Origin: Circinella umbellata
Taxonomy: Eukaryota; Mucoromycota; Mucoromycetes; Mucorales; Lichtheimiaceae
DNA: 64,000 nt
Assembly: GCA_025093555.1 (NCBI GenBank)
Contig: JAIWNF010000037.1
Location: 248,001-312,000, forward strand
Reading direction: 5' to 3'
Position 1 is the first letter of the stretch. Each line of letters opens with the position of its first letter. Under the pieces are notes generated by a model. It was not told the origin of the DNA, searched no databases, and saw only the letters and a program-made list of their open reading frames with translations. The position numbers and the translations under genes were made by a program. Shown here in pieces: positions 32,305-43,700 of the stretch.

Positions 32305-33839
32305 TTATTCATCATCATCATCATCATCATCGCCATATGCATAGAGTCGCCAGATATTTTCAATGAGATCTTTTGTTAGTCTATTATGGGCATCTTTATC
32401 AAGGATAGACTTTTGACGTTGACGACACATCATTTCATCCATTTGACCACCATGCTGGATGGATGGTGAAACAGTAAACGAGCAGCTGTCATAATCCAGT
32501 GGAATCTGCTTGCTATACCCCTCACGTTCATCCTCAACGATCATATTGTGCATGATGATACATGCTTTAATGATATTCGAAAGCGTGGATACATGCCATG
32601 GACGTCCAGGCTCACGTATGATCGCAAAACGCTCTTGAAGAACACCAAAAGCACGCTCGATATCCTTGCGGACTGATTCTTGGCGTTTAGCAAATACCTA
32701 ATAGATTAAGAACGTGATGAGTTTCATTTAACAAAAACATACTGTATGCAGTGCTTCACTTTTTCTTTAGCATAAATAATTTTTTATCAAGGCAATAATG
32801 AAAACTAGTAGAGTAATTAAAGTAGGGTTTTATAATTAATAAAGTGATGATATACCTTGTGAATTCTGCTCACTGGATGTCTAATGGTCTTGATTAATGT
32901 TGCCCAGTTTGGGTAGATCCCATCTGCCAAATAATATCCCTTATCATACTGGTTATTATTGACAGTATATGTGACAGATGGTGCATTACCATTAATGACC
33001 TCGTCAAACAAAGGGGATTTATGTAAGACGTTGATGTCATTACATGAACCAGGAACACCAAAGAACGAATGCCATATCCATAAGTCATGTGAAGCGACAG
33101 CTTCAAGGATGACAGTGGATGTACCTTCTTTACCAGAAGTGTACATACCGGCCCAGCCAGTCGGACAGTTCTTCCATTGCCAATGCATGCAATCCAAGGA
33201 TCCAAGCATGCCTGGAAACCCGCGTGCTTCACCAAGGGCCAACAAACGCTTGAGGTCTTGTTCATTGGGGGCACGAAGATATTCTTCCCCAAAGCACTCA
33301 ATAACCCCTTTGCAGAATTCATTTAGAGAATTCCGCGCTGTTGTCTCACTGATCTTCAGGTATTCGTCAACAGCATCGGCAGGGCCACCATATGCAACCA
33401 TACGCATGGCTGCGGTACCTTTCACGTATGGATGTATTCCAAGTTTTCCTGCAGCATCAGGTCTTTCTTGAAAGTATTCATACTTTCTTTCAAGTTCTTG
33501 CATGATACGCAAAAACAATTCACATCGCATACAAAAACGACGACGAAAATATGATGCATCGTATCTAGGAACAGGTACAAAATAATCTTCCATAATTATT
33601 TTTTTAAAAAGGGCACGAGTACGTTTGATAACTTTCTTTTTCGGTTTTTCGATAGTAGAATTCGTGATGAGATTTCTTTCTCGGGAGTGTTGTAAGACAC
33701 GAGCAGCAATTTGTCGTGTATTAATACTATTTCTCTCCATTTGCTCATCGAGATCACGTTTTTGTTTACGGTTTTTGAAGAATTTAAACATCGTTGTCGT
33801 ATTAATGAACAGAATCAATAATTTTATGAAGAGAAGCAA
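32305..33839 (-). CDS. Harbinger DDE transposase
   Basis: Two minus-strand exons, 33839-32856 and 32697-32305, phase 0, give 458 residues from the first ATG, or 442 from ATG 33791 (MFKFFKNRKQ), which is perhaps likelier. The N-terminal region has FMRCELFLRIM-type helices. FQERPDAAGKLGIHPYVKGT and MVAYGGPADAVDEYLKISET form the helix-turn-helix part. Catalytic candidates: D in LGSLDCMHWQWK, D in YYLADGIYPNW, E in SVRKDIERAFGVLQERF (exon 2). ACIIMHNMIVEDERE is the usual C-terminal motif. The protein cleaves and joins the element ends with 3-bp TAA/TTA targets. No stop or frameshift is seen. Confidence 0.9.
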
Positions 33840-33981
33840 ATTATTAAAATTTTTGGTGCTAACAATTTCGTAACAGCACCGCTGCGCGGTAGTAGCTGTT
33901 AAGTTAAATGACGCTGTTATGCGGGCTGTTAATTACACGTAACATAACAATTTTGTAACAGCACCGCTGCGGCTGGTCTAA

Positions 33982-34078
33982 GAGGTAAAGAGAATATAAG
34001 AGAAAAAAAAAGGGGGGTGGAGGATAAGGAAGTGAGATCAAGGGATATTAATAACGAATTGATGATATACTTGGTAGC
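33982..34078. other. Spacer between Harbinger and LINE ORF2 stop
   Basis: Purine-rich sequence; it probably belongs to the LINE 3' UTR, which the Harbinger element may have entered. The LINE 3' end could not be fixed. Confidence 0.3.
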
Positions 34079-37000
34079 TTATTGAGTATGGGGAGGGGGG
34101 AGAGGCGAAGAAACTATGGCATCCTCAGGGTTTGGTTCATCTTCATTAAAGTCATCATCAGGATGACTTAAACGGTCAATTTCGCGGAGAACATTAATGA
34201 GAGCTGGCCATGTTTTTTTCCATTTTCCAAGTGACAAACCAATTTCAGAGCGCGGGAGGCGGTTGATGATGAAATCTATAGGCTGGAGTTCTGGAGGCAA
34301 TATGGGAAGGCTACCAAATATATTGTTGAGATCATCAAGTAGTGGCTGAAGCATAGGACAGGATTTGTAATGTTCTCGGTTGGCTGCTATGAAACCACAA
34401 CGACAATTTTTAAGTGGATAAGATGGTAGCCAATACATACGCCATTTTACTAATCGATGTCGATCACGCGGAAAAGCTGGTAGATAAAGTATTGGATCAA
34501 TTATACGGTTATGTCGAAGACAGCGTATTGTTTTACGTTTGGAGCTAAGATTCTGGTATTCCTCATCTCGTTTTTGTTCAATTGCTTTGTGAATTGGATC
34601 TTTTGGTGGACTGGTGCTGTTTTTCAATCGGTTATGGAGCTGATAAAATGGATTATTTGAGGTGAGATGTTTCCATTGTTTGTCACAGTCTTTATCCCAA
34701 AGAAAAGATAATTCAATTGATCGGGCTAGTGTTGTTACTGGAAGCTCTTGTAGTCGGGTTACAAATTTTAGCTGTAGAGTACGGACCCTATGTTGAATCG
34801 AAGGAATGTTCGCCAGTGCCATAGGTACTATTGTTGGGAAATGTGTTGAACTATTGCGGTTCATCGCCATTTTGATACAGCTTCTTTGTGCGTTATTAAG
34901 TTTTTCTTTTTGTTTGGCTGATAATGTGGTAATTGCTAATCCATATTCGAGAACTGGTCGTATAAATGTTCGATATGCTCGGATAGCTGGCCATAGGCCA
35001 GCACCATACTGATGAATACCTAGTTGTCGAAGTAGTGCCATGTTACCAGTTGCTTTAGTGATGCGTTGATGTATAAGCTGGTCAGAATTAATACCATTAT
35101 AGTCGAATGGTATTCTAAGGTATTGAAATTGTTGGACTTTCGGTAGACGTTCGCCATATAGGAAATAGTTAGAGGAAGGTGGTTGGTGGGTTGATGTAAT
35201 AGAAGCTGACTCGTCATTGATAGTTGGTGGTGGTTCAATGATCGCACATTTGTCTGGGTGCCATCTGTATCCGTATTCAAGGGAATGCCGTTCTGCTATA
35301 TGAAGTAGCTTGGTAATATCCTTTGGGGAGCCTAGGAGAACCACATCGTCTGCATATAATAATGAAGAGATGATTGTTGTGTTGATATCTGGACGATTTT
35401 TATTGGGACGGCCATTAATACCACCTTTATAGTGTCGTTCTTGAGCAGCTGCTTCAGAGGTTCCAGCTTTAAGTGTTGCACGTAGTTTTAATGGATTGTG
35501 ACAATGTACAATCATATTGAGGCGTAGCCTTTTAGGAAGTGTATCAATGAAAACAGCATAAAGCAGTGGGCTAAGTATAGAGCCTTGTAATACTCCTTTT
35601 TTTGGGTATATATATCGTGATTGGTAATTTTGTAAAATAACAGCAATTTGCACATCATCAAACATATGTTTAACCAGGTGGAACATGGCACTCGGAATTT
35701 GGTGTTGTAACCTTGACCATATAATATCACGATCTACAGAGTCGTATGCTGAGCGTATGTCCATATATATTTGTGTTGGAAGAGTATTGTATTGTTTTTG
35801 GTATTGGTGTATTAACATATTAAGAGAGAAAGCTTGGTCAAGAGCTCCTCTATGGTGACGGAATCCCCCTTGGGAAATATCCAAAGAGTTAATAGTACTG
35901 AGCAGTTTTGGTAATAAGCATCGTTCAAGTATTTTTCTGAATACACTGGTGAGACTAATTGGCCTAAAATTACCTGCCACTGTTGGGTCACCTTTTTTGT
36001 AAATGGGAACGACTTGAGCTGTCCGAAAAGATGTTGGTATATATGACCAGTTCCAGCAGAGCTTGAAAAACTTGCTCAAGGTAAATGATAGTGAATGTAC
36101 TATTGGCTTTAGCATTGCACCAGTAAGGTGATCATTACCTGGAGCCTTGCGTGGTGCCATTTTTTTAATTAGGTATTCGATTTCTTCAGCTGGAAAAGGG
36201 TTGTCATTTTCGTCATGTTCAAAACCTCGTTGCTGTGAAAACGCATTGGACCTTGTGGTGTTAAGTGGGTTTGGTCTTTCACCACCAAAAACTTGAGATA
36301 AATGTGAAACCATTTTTTCTGTTGCTTTTTGTGGGCCTTCTACATCTGAAAATATATATGTTGGTTTTCGATTGCTACGCATCCTCTTAATGACAATATT
36401 AGCCTCATTGGGGGGTGCATTGCCGAGTTTAGTGCAAAATTGTTTCCAGGTTAAACGGCGAGTTCTTGATAGTGTTTTGGAGAAATCATCACATTTTGTA
36501 ATATATACTGACCATAATTTTGCACGTATAATTAAATTATATGGTGCTCTACGCCATTTTCGGTATGCTTTTTCTCTTAGGTCAGCCTTAAGTTGTAGCT
36601 CTGCATTCCAGTACGTCTTCCATGTTTTAGGGCGTGGTTTTGTATGAGACACACTATGGTCAAGTGCATCATATATAGCCGAAGTTATCTCACTGCCTAG
36701 TTGTTCGATGGTTGGTGGGTGTGGAATGCTGATGGTGCTATGACAAAGCTGCTCAAGTACTATATTGATGCTGTTGATATTGCTCTCGAATTTTTTAATA
36801 AATAATTGTCTAAGTTCTGGATCAGAAAACCGTTGGAGTTTCCAGTGTTGACGAGTAGAATTTGGGACTGGTAGCGGTTTCCATGGTGAATGTGGTGAAA
36901 ATGATAAGGTGCAGAGATGGTGGTATGTTGAAAGCGAAGTCATATCGTGAATATTCATAGTTGGATTGATTATGGCGTTTTCTGGTGAAATGAATAAGTC

Positions 37001-37570
37001 AATGATACTTGTTCCAGCTGCTGTACGAAATGTTGGTTGTGTGCGGGTCAGTGTTCCATTCCATACATGTAGACCATTCCCAGTAATCCATGGTTCTAAT
37101 GCATGAATTCCACGAGTGTTGTTTGAATGATCACCAGTCAGCAATTTTGAACGCGCATTTAGATCTCCTAAGATGATAGTGTTATTTGTAATATTGAGCT
37201 GGTCCAGCAGCTCGATAGTAGTAGTGTCATTTAGAGTTGGTGGTGGTGGAAGATATAGACCATGAAAGGTATAGATACCAATTTGAAATGATAAAGAGAA
37301 ACGGCTTGTATTAGGGAGATGATGGATGTGTAAATTGAGATTAGGGCGTACAAGAAGGGAGATACCACCTTGTCCCCTCTTTTTGATGTCAGGTTGAATT
37401 GCATAGTTGTGATACTGAAGCCAGTCAGTCTGTAGTCGACCACGGATGAGAAAAGTTTCTGTGATAAGAATTAAGTCGATATTGTTGTTGTTGCAGAATT
37501 CAATAATTTCATCTGGTGATTTGGCAACACCAGTTGCATTTAATAAACCAATTTTTAGTTGGTCTATCAT
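34079..37570 (-). CDS. LINE ORF2: APE endonuclease / reverse transcriptase
   Basis: 1163 residues. The N-terminal APE-like endonuclease includes [43 protein letters not shown] and [10 protein letters not shown]. The RT domain begins near 455 ([18 protein letters not shown]) and has [73 protein letters not shown] and the catalytic [15 protein letters not shown]. The C-terminal Cys/His knuckle [17 protein letters not shown] is near residue 1060. The APE domain nicks the target and the RT primes reverse transcription there. The frame is unbroken and the catalytic residues are present, so the copy may be recent. Translation probably depends on reinitiation at the TAATG junction. Confidence 0.93.
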   Translation of the reverse strand: MIDQLKIGLLNATGVAKSPDEIIEFCNNNNIDLILITETFLIRGRLQTDWLQYHNYAIQPDIKKRGQGGISLLVRPNLNLHIHHLPNTSRFSLSFQIGIYTFHGLYLPPPPTLNDTTTIELLDQLNITNNTIILGDLNARSKLLTGDHSNNTRGIHALEPWITGNGLHVWNGTLTRTQPTFRTAAGTSIIDLFISPENAIINPTMNIHDMTSLSTYHHLCTLSFSPHSPWKPLPVPNSTRQHWKLQRFSDPELRQLFIKKFESNINSINIVLEQLCHSTISIPHPPTIEQLGSEITSAIYDALDHSVSHTKPRPKTWKTYWNAELQLKADLREKAYRKWRRAPYNLIIRAKLWSVYITKCDDFSKTLSRTRRLTWKQFCTKLGNAPPNEANIVIKRMRSNRKPTYIFSDVEGPQKATEKMVSHLSQVFGGERPNPLNTTRSNAFSQQRGFEHDENDNPFPAEEIEYLIKKMAPRKAPGNDHLTGAMLKPIVHSLSFTLSKFFKLCWNWSYIPTSFRTAQVVPIYKKGDPTVAGNFRPISLTSVFRKILERCLLPKLLSTINSLDISQGGFRHHRGALDQAFSLNMLIHQYQKQYNTLPTQIYMDIRSAYDSVDRDIIWSRLQHQIPSAMFHLVKHMFDDVQIAVILQNYQSRYIYPKKGVLQGSILSPLLYAVFIDTLPKRLRLNMIVHCHNPLKLRATLKAGTSEAAAQERHYKGGINGRPNKNRPDINTTIISSLLYADDVVLLGSPKDITKLLHIAERHSLEYGYRWHPDKCAIIEPPPTINDESASITSTHQPPSSNYFLYGERLPKVQQFQYLRIPFDYNGINSDQLIHQRITKATGNMALLRQLGIHQYGAGLWPAIRAYRTFIRPVLEYGLAITTLSAKQKEKLNNAQRSCIKMAMNRNSSTHFPTIVPMALANIPSIQHRVRTLQLKFVTRLQELPVTTLARSIELSFLWDKDCDKQWKHLTSNNPFYQLHNRLKNSTSPPKDPIHKAIEQKRDEEYQNLSSKRKTIRCLRHNRIIDPILYLPAFPRDRHRLVKWRMYWLPSYPLKNCRCGFIAANREHYKSCPMLQPLLDDLNNIFGSLPILPPELQPIDFIINRLPRSEIGLSLGKWKKTWPALINVLREIDRLSHPDDDFNEDEPNPEDAIVSSPLPPPHTQ

Positions 37571-39141
37571 TATATTTCCATGTGTTCCGTCTTGTCGATG
37601 GTGTCATCCTTACCACTAGACAACAAGTTGCGAGCTTCATTAAGTGTGCTGATAGGACGATGTTGGCGGGGTGTTGGTTTTGGGTTCATATCTTGGAATT
37701 TGGTCCAGTATGCTGAATCGATGTGATGCTTATCTTCTTTCGAAAGAGAAGTGAAGTGTCTGAGTATGGCGATACCTAGATGTTTTTTTGACATGCGTAA
37801 GCACATAGCTAACATCTGTTCTTGATAGATTTTTTTAGCTTCATCCGCTCTTTCGGTTGCTGATAGTTTTGCCAGAAGAGTGGGGTCACCAATGGTGTTT
37901 GCTGAGATTGGGTCAAAATCATTTTTGGGTGTTAATTTTGCGTGGGTGAGTAGATCACGAAGTTCTGCTTCATATGAAGAATGAATTAAGAGTGCTATGA
38001 TTCCATGTGCGGGAAATTGAATGTCGATCACGCGTTCTGTGGCAACGCCTACCAAACGAAGAGCTTTCCTGATTTCGCTGTGTAATGTGCGACGTGGCGA
38101 TCCCATATAGACAAAAGAGTATGCTGTGGTATCATTTGCTGGTGTTAAAAGGCGATGTGCCCAATTAAGTAATTTTTCAGAAGGTGGTTGGACAGCCTCT
38201 TTTTTTTTTCTTGGTGTAATGCTTCTGCCTGTAACCTTTGCATATGATGTTGCCAAGGTATTTTGCTGTAGATGGTGGTGACGATGCTTGTGTTGTTGAT
38301 GATGGGGCATTTGCTGCTCAAGTTGTTTGAGCTGTTTCGACTGCATTTCTTTATCTTGTTGTTGTTGCTGTTGTTGCTGAACCTTAATTTCGGCTTTTCT
38401 CATTTCCCACTCTTCAATAGATAAAGCATGACGTGATTCGCACGTGCCTGTGAGAAGAAGGTCCTGATCTGCGGAGACATCATTAGCAACTTTCTCTTGT
38501 AGAGTAGTGGTTTGATGCTGCTGTGTTTCCAAATATTGAAGTTTTGCTTTATAGGTTGCTAATTCGGTTTTGAGCACCTCGTTTTCTTCAATCAGCTTTT
38601 GGAAAAGCTGGAGTTTGCCCTCTTGAACTTTTAGTTCCATTGCTTGCTCTGTTATTGTTTTGGCCATGGCTATTTGTTGGTGGACAATAAAATGAGCCCA
38701 TTCTGGAACGTGACTCAGGTCAGGTTGGCTGGATGGATTTGTAGATACTGAAGAGTTCTGAAGGAGATTCTGTTCCCATTGGCTACTACCAATTTCTTTG
38801 GCAGTGCTTAGGTTTAGATCTTCCGTATGTGGTTGTGGCTCGTTGTTCATTGTTCTGTTAGTAGTAGTAATTCTCGATTTATTGCTATTAAGAATTTTTT
38901 GACTGTGTAACAATGTGGTGTTATTGGTACGATGTTTAAGGACTCGCTGTCTCGATGAGGAGGTGGTTGTTGAAATGTTTAATTTGTTTTGTGTAAACAC
39001 GTTTTTTGTAGCTTTTTCTTGTTTGCTTGATGACAATGCGGCTTTATTATAAAAAGGGAAAGGTGTGTATTTTGGGAAAGGATAAAAAAAAGTATAAAAG
39101 GAAGTGTTATTTGCCGCGCGCGTTACTCGACTACGTCTCAA
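37570..39141 (-). CDS. LINE ORF1: RNA-binding protein
   Basis: 523 residues, starting [20 protein letters not shown]. The N-terminal third is low complexity. A coiled coil spans about 165-215 ([20 protein letters not shown]). A glutamine/histidine-rich stretch covers about 250-300. The C-terminal domain (about 315-480) has [36 protein letters not shown] and [20 protein letters not shown], compatible with an RRM-like RNA-binding fold. Coiled coil plus RRM is the usual ORF1 arrangement in many LINEs. The same C-terminal domain is found as a fragment at 3119-3417. It ends TAA, overlapping the ORF2 ATG. Confidence 0.85.
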   Translation of the reverse strand: MRRSRVTRAANNTSFYTFFYPFPKYTPFPFYNKAALSSSKQEKATKNVFTQNKLNISTTTSSSRQRVLKHRTNNTTLLHSQKILNSNKSRITTTNRTMNNEPQPHTEDLNLSTAKEIGSSQWEQNLLQNSSVSTNPSSQPDLSHVPEWAHFIVHQQIAMAKTITEQAMELKVQEGKLQLFQKLIEENEVLKTELATYKAKLQYLETQQHQTTTLQEKVANDVSADQDLLLTGTCESRHALSIEEWEMRKAEIKVQQQQQQQQDKEMQSKQLKQLEQQMPHHQQHKHRHHHLQQNTLATSYAKVTGRSITPRKKKEAVQPPSEKLLNWAHRLLTPANDTTAYSFVYMGSPRRTLHSEIRKALRLVGVATERVIDIQFPAHGIIALLIHSSYEAELRDLLTHAKLTPKNDFDPISANTIGDPTLLAKLSATERADEAKKIYQEQMLAMCLRMSKKHLGIAILRHFTSLSKEDKHHIDSAYWTKFQDMNPKPTPRQHRPISTLNEARNLLSSGKDDTIDKTEHMEI

Positions 39142-39348
39142 AACCTAAATTTAACTCCTCAGATTCCTTCTCACATATTCTTTTATTTATTCTTTGAAAC
39201 TCAAAGTACTTACCTTATTTTATTCCTTTTCTTTTATTATTTCACTTATTTTATTCCATTATTATCCTTACCAGTTTACTACCCCCTAGCTTAGATATTT
39301 TTATACTATTGTATATTTTGTTGTATTCCTAGTACTAGAGGGGGAGAG

Positions 39349-39533
39349 TGTTACAGACTTGGTAACAGGCAGACTTTGGTTAAAGTGAACTCATAGTTAT
39401 ATGCATTGTACAAGCCGGTTCAGCAGTATAAAAGGGCTGCTAGGCTGGAAAAATGAAGAATTAACCTCTTTTTCTACTGTATCATTCATTGACCTGGTTA
39501 AAAGTTCACTATAGATGGGATTAGTCTATAACA
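39349..39533 (+). repeat. Copia-like 3' LTR (185 bp) with polypurine tract
   Basis: A polypurine tract, TAGAGGGGGAGAG (39336-39348), directly precedes TGTTACAGACTTGG. The segment ends GTCTATAACA, so the termini are inverted (TGTTAYAGAC/GTCTATAACA). A TATA box (CAGTATAAAAGGGC, about 39430) lies inside. A short LTR after a purine tract is typical of Ty1/copia elements. No internal domain is left upstream, where LINE sequence begins near 39160. Confidence 0.6.
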
Positions 39534-39777
39534 ACCTTGGTCTATAATATAATCATATACTGATTAATGCACTTGACTGCACTTTTATAAGAAGCATCAT
39601 AGAATGATGGAACGTTGTCGCTCTAGTACATTAAAGGCAAGAATGAAAAAGACCTGTTTTTATTGTTTTATATGGATATATGGATGATGATAAAAATAAT
39701 GTTAGTAGTTATGGTTGTGGAGGAGAATGAATGATATAGAATATGATGAATCAGACATAATTCATGTCAATAGAATA
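39534..39777. other. Spacer between LTR and pogo element
   Basis: AT-rich, without a recognised feature. Confidence 0.4.
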
Positions 39778-41048
39778 CAGAGGGTCCCTGTTAATTTCAT
39801 AGGGCCATTTTTCAATTTTTTGTGAAAATAAAGGGGTGTGAAAATTAACAGATACTATGAAATTTTTTTCCAAGAATGTGCATATATTGAATACTTCAGC
39901 TTACTACTGTATACAGTATCTTTTCATGTATCAAAATACGTATTAATTAATAACTTAATTCTATATGATCGCTCTTAATGCATTTTTAGAACCATTTCTT
40001 TTTTTATTTGAGCATACCTATGACTTTTTTTTTTGAAAAAATAAAAGCTATATATAGTCCCCAAGAGATGCAGAGATAATTTATCTATTATATTATTCCA
40101 TTTTTTTATTTTTTTCCATCTTTCTATATCTCTGCTCTATATATACTAAAACAAAATGACAGTAACCAAATCTAACGTTGGCTTGACAGCTGAACAGTAT
40201 AGTATTCTGGCTGAGAAAAAAAAGACTTAACCGGCGAACCATGACAAACTAATTGCTAGCATTATGGACTAGAAATGAATTCAAGTTGTTTAAGGCACCT
40301 GATATTAGTACGATATCTAAAGGCTTAAAGCGAGAAGAACAAGAAGAGAATAAACATTGAATAAACTCTTAAAAAACATGCAAATGGTGTAATAAAAAAA
40401 GTAACCCATCCTATATACTAATTTAATTACATTCCTTATATTTATCACATAATTTTTTTTTGATTTATATACCCGTTAAGAATTCAATGCCGCTAAGTGC
40501 TGTGGAAGTGAAATTAAGGAGGATGTGAAAACTTTCTTATGTTATTTTTACCATTTGTTGTATCCAACACATATTATTCATAAAGATAATTATTTGTCAT
40601 TCTAATTATTAAAGTATAGCATATCTTTAATTATGCTTTGCTGACATTTCGTGTATTTCCCTATTTGGACCATGATTTATAAGAACACAGAAGTCCGTCT
40701 TCTATAATGATATAAGGTTACAGCTGCGTAGATATATTATATCGTCAACCGCTCAAAGTCTAATCTTAATATCATTAATCTTATATTTATAATTCACACG
40801 GCCATGACAAATATAAATCTTATGTATACACATATCAATATATCCCACTGATAATAAGATTCATATAAATAGAGATAATATTTTATTTTAATAAACTTCA
40901 GTTCAATTATTGTTCTTTTGGGTCTCGTTGACTTATTTACGTCTCTTTTATTTTATTATATTTGATTGATATAACACCATTCCTTGATTTTTGGTGAAGT
41001 TATTGAGGTGTGAAAATTAACGGATATGAAATTAATGGGGACCCTCTG
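39778..41048. mobile_element. Pogo-like DNA transposon, decayed (1271 bp)
   Basis: Termini CAGAGGGTCCCTGTTAATTT and the complement of AAATTAATGGGGACCCTCTG are inverted, flanked by TA at 39776-39777 and 41049-41050. CAG termini and TA targets are typical of pogo/Tigger. Subterminal GGTGTGAAAATTAAC blocks occur in direct orientation at 39833 and 41007. A broken N-terminal transposase region lies inside; the DDE part is lost. Confidence 0.8.
40156..40360 (+). pseudogene. Pogo-like transposase N-terminal remnant
   Basis: MTVTKSNVGLTAEQYSILAE starts at 40156 and stops. A shifted frame then gives LLALWTRNEFKLFKAPDIST followed by ISKGLKREEQEENKH. The latter matches the helix-turn-helix (Psq/CENP-B-like) end of pogo transposases (LA.W....F.L...PS.STIS.ILK). 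Several stops are present and no catalytic domain follows. Confidence 0.6.
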
Positions 41049-41130
41049 TAATATACAGCATTATGCTTAAAATTGTATATATATTACATTGTTTAAACAA
41101 TAAGAATAATATAAAATGATAGAAATGATA

Positions 41131-41210
41131 GAATGATATAGAATGATATAGAATGATATAGAATGATATAGAATGATATAGAATGATATAGAATGATATA
41201 GAATGATATA
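41131..41210. repeat. 10-bp minisatellite, eight perfect GAATGATATA units
   Basis: Eight tandem identical GAATGATATA copies, with degenerate copies on both sides (41111-41245). The array starts about 80 bp right of the pogo element. Confidence 0.95.
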
Positions 41211-41245
41211 GAATGATAGAAGTAATAGAATTATATAGAGTTATA

Positions 41246-41669
41246 TAGAAAATAATGGAATGAATTGGATGATTATATGATAAGTGACAGAAATGAATTT
41301 CATAAATAGAAAAAAATAGGCCAATCAATTTCAACATCGGATAATTTTCTTTTTCTTGGTGAAGAAATGCAGGGTGGTATTGTTGAAGTTGGAACAGGAT
41401 TTTCGATAGCTGGAATGAATATATTGTTGCTGGTATTGAGAAATTGTAACATTTTTTTTAATAGAGCTTTATATTGCCAGACTAGCGTTATTAATAGAAT
41501 GATATTGTTATAAAATGTATTGGGATCGAGTGGAAATTCCATTGGTCCCAAAGTACAGTATACACATGATAAATATTACCAGATGGAATATTCATTATTT
41601 TACCAGAAGCCCAGTACCTATTCATGAAAAAAAAGTTGCTAAATAAGGTTAGATATCCATTCTAATTAT
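41246..41669. other. Spacer with one short minus-strand ORF
   Basis: An 83-codon minus-strand ORF (41551-41300) starts MGPMEFPLDPNTFYNN and ends with a basic SPRKRKLSDVEID patch. It is not recognised and may be a TE remnant. Confidence 0.3.
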
Positions 41670-42345
41670 TGTAACGTGCAATACCGTTACCGAACCTTTT
41701 TTTCTCTTTCCTCATATATATTATCTCCAATATTAGTATAATCCCCATTATAAATAGCATTATTATTATTTTTTATCTCTTTCCTTATCATTAGTATTAT
41801 TGATTATAGTCACATGTTATCATCAAATATTCTTATTATAGTATAAAAAAACCCATTGCGCCATTTTATTGGATCCCACTTTTGATTCTTTTCGCAATTG
41901 CTGCTTCTTACAAGAGCAATTGCAATCTTTTACTAAAGCTAGTGATCATTCTCACAATAGCTAATGACTATTTTCACGAAAGCTATTGACTATTTTTACA
42001 AAAGCAAATAGTATAAATACTCGACCTTTTTCACTCTAAAATTTCTTTTCTTCAGTTCTCTTTCACCTTAAGTTCTATTTTCCCTTAAGTTTTATCTTTA
42101 ACTTTGTCTTGTCTTTTAAATAAATTATCTTTTATAAATAAATCATCTCATTTGATTTTTCACTTAGTAATTTTATTAAGACTTCTCTTTTTGTGGTTTC
42201 AGACGTAACATTCCTGAATATTAGAACTCCCACATACCATTTATCTATAATTATTAAGTTAATTATAACCTTTACTATATTTTCTTAACATAAATCACAT
42301 CAATTTCATATAACGAAGCTCTTTATTACGACAAGTAACGCTTCA
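41670..42345 (+). repeat. Solo LTR 2 (676 bp)
   Basis: Starts TGTAACGTGCAATACCG and ends AAGTAACGCTTCA, with TTAT target duplication on both sides (41666-41669 and 42346-42349). It is the same family as solo LTR 1. It has a TATA-like TATAAATA near 42011 and AATAAA signals near 42120-42140. Confidence 0.88.
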
Positions 42346-42430
42346 TTATATCGATCAATTTCAAAATACTATTGATTATGAATCCTGGAATATGTAATTG
42401 CTAAGTATCTTTGGTTTGCATCTTCAATAG

Positions 42431-42860
42431 ATTCTAAACAACATCTTTTAGAGATTTTGAAAGTTTCAGGTTGGCCTCCTTGATATACTTTGTTGATGTA
42501 GCACCTCCACTGAGACCTGCTTCTCCGACACCAAAGTCATCATATAGATGTTTAATTAAAATATCAACTTTTGTACCAGTTTTTTTTTTGTAATAATGGT
42601 GCCACTCTAGAAGCTGACTGATTTTCATTCATTCTGTTGCTTGAAGAAACACTGACTTTTTCGCTATTAAAGATTACATATTAATATTAAGATAACCTAG
42701 ACTTATACAATTATATATATAAATTTGATTACATAAATATAAAGAAGATATACATAATAACATAAAAATTACTTTCATCAAAGCACTTCTCAATAAACCC
42801 CCACAAATGACGAACAAGGTCAGCTTCAATTTTATCATTAACATTGTAATGATATTAGTA
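42431..42860 (-). pseudogene. Fragment of a second Mucorales-type expanded family
   Basis: The minus strand shows NIEADLVRHLWGFIEKCFDE (about 42830-42775), an AT-rich gap, then MKISQLLEWHHYYKKKTGTK, VDILIKHLYDDFGVGEAGLS and NLKLSKSLKDVV (42628-42434). The pattern EADLVR.LWGFI, then G.K.D.....FG.GEAG, then KL.K.LKD resembles uncharacterised proteins I recall as highly expanded in Mucorales; a PD-(D/E)XK fold is possible. It is truncated at palindrome B. Confidence 0.45.
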
Positions 42861-42863
42861 TAG

Positions 42864-43630
42864 GAGTTAATCCATATTAATTAAATATAACATAAGCTGT
42901 AAGTTGATATATATCAACTATTAATGTATATTTAATATAAATATCTTCAAAATTTTAAAAATGGTTCCATTTTTTTCATCTTTTCCAGTACCACAACAAC
43001 AATAATATAATAAACCTAATCATTGACATAATTTCTTGTTTATTCTTAATTATATATATAAAAACATACAAATTATGTTTTTAGAATCTTTATTAAAGAT
43101 TCAGATACATTGTATCTTAAAAAGAGTTAAAAATAATCAAAAAATAATTGAATTTTTTATTTTTAATCTTTTCTATAGAATTTATTTTTTTAACTTTTAA
43201 ATTATATCACATATTAAAATGATTATGTAATCATTTAATTAACATGTGAAAATTATAATTTAATAAAAATATATAATTCTTAAAATTAATTTTATTAATT
43301 TTTTGAGGTTTATATAAACCTCTTGAAATATTAAATATATTATAAAATAAATATTAATAAGAATCACCTAAAGGGTTAAAAGCTTGTAGTAGCGAGCTGA
43401 TTTTTATTAATAAACTTTTATTTATATATATATATATATATCATTAAGAATAAATAAGAAATCATATCAATAATTAGGTTTATCATGTTATTGTCGTTGT
43501 GGTACAGGAAAAGATGAAAAAAATGGAACCTTTTTTAAAATTTTGAAGATATTTATATTAAATATACATAAATAGTTGATATATATCAACTTACAGTTTA
43601 TATTATATTTAATTAATATGGATTAACTCC
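42864..43630. repeat. Palindrome B: about 200-bp arms around the shared core
   Basis: The left arm (42864-43060) is the reverse complement of 43431-43630, with small differences; mirror positions sum to about 86494. The arms include TTGATATATATCAA and TGGTTCCATTTTTTTCATCT-like sequence unrelated to palindrome A. The centre (43061-43430) matches the core of palindrome A, including the hairpin block AGCTTGT-AGTA-GCGAGCT (about 43382-43399) and the enclosing ATTAATAA/TTATTAAT. Confidence 0.85.
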
Positions 43631-43700
43631 CTTATAGATAAACCTCTGGTTTATCAGTGAACTATTAATAATTTTAAAGAAAAGATTTATCTTTTCATGA

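Larger units (their letters stand above)
31105..33978. mobile_element. Complete PIF/Harbinger element, 2874 bp
   Basis: Terminal inverted repeats GACCAGCCGCAGCGGTGCTG... (24 bp or more, perfect) are flanked by the 3-bp target duplication TAA at 31102-31104 and 33979-33981. Both genes typical of the superfamily are present and convergent: a Myb/SANT-like gene (plus) and a DDE transposase (minus). Subterminal repeats of AGCTGTTA/TAACAGC motifs occur at both ends. The element is clearly richer in G+C than its surroundings. Everything needed for an autonomous copy appears open. Confidence 0.93.
34079..39141 (-). mobile_element. LINE (non-LTR retrotransposon) with two open ORFs
   Basis: ORF1 (39141-37570) and ORF2 (37570-34079) lie on the minus strand and overlap by one base in TAATG. 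ORF2 carries APE endonuclease, reverse transcriptase and a C-terminal Cys/His motif, the layout of APE-type clades (Jockey/I/L1-like). The 5' UTR probably starts near 39160. No poly(A) tail or target duplication could be assigned at the 3' side. Both ORFs are intact. Confidence 0.9.

Noticed and set aside
32894..33471. Overlapping ORFs at 33322-32894 (minus) and 32959-33471 (plus)
   Set aside because: Shadows of the Harbinger transposase frame.
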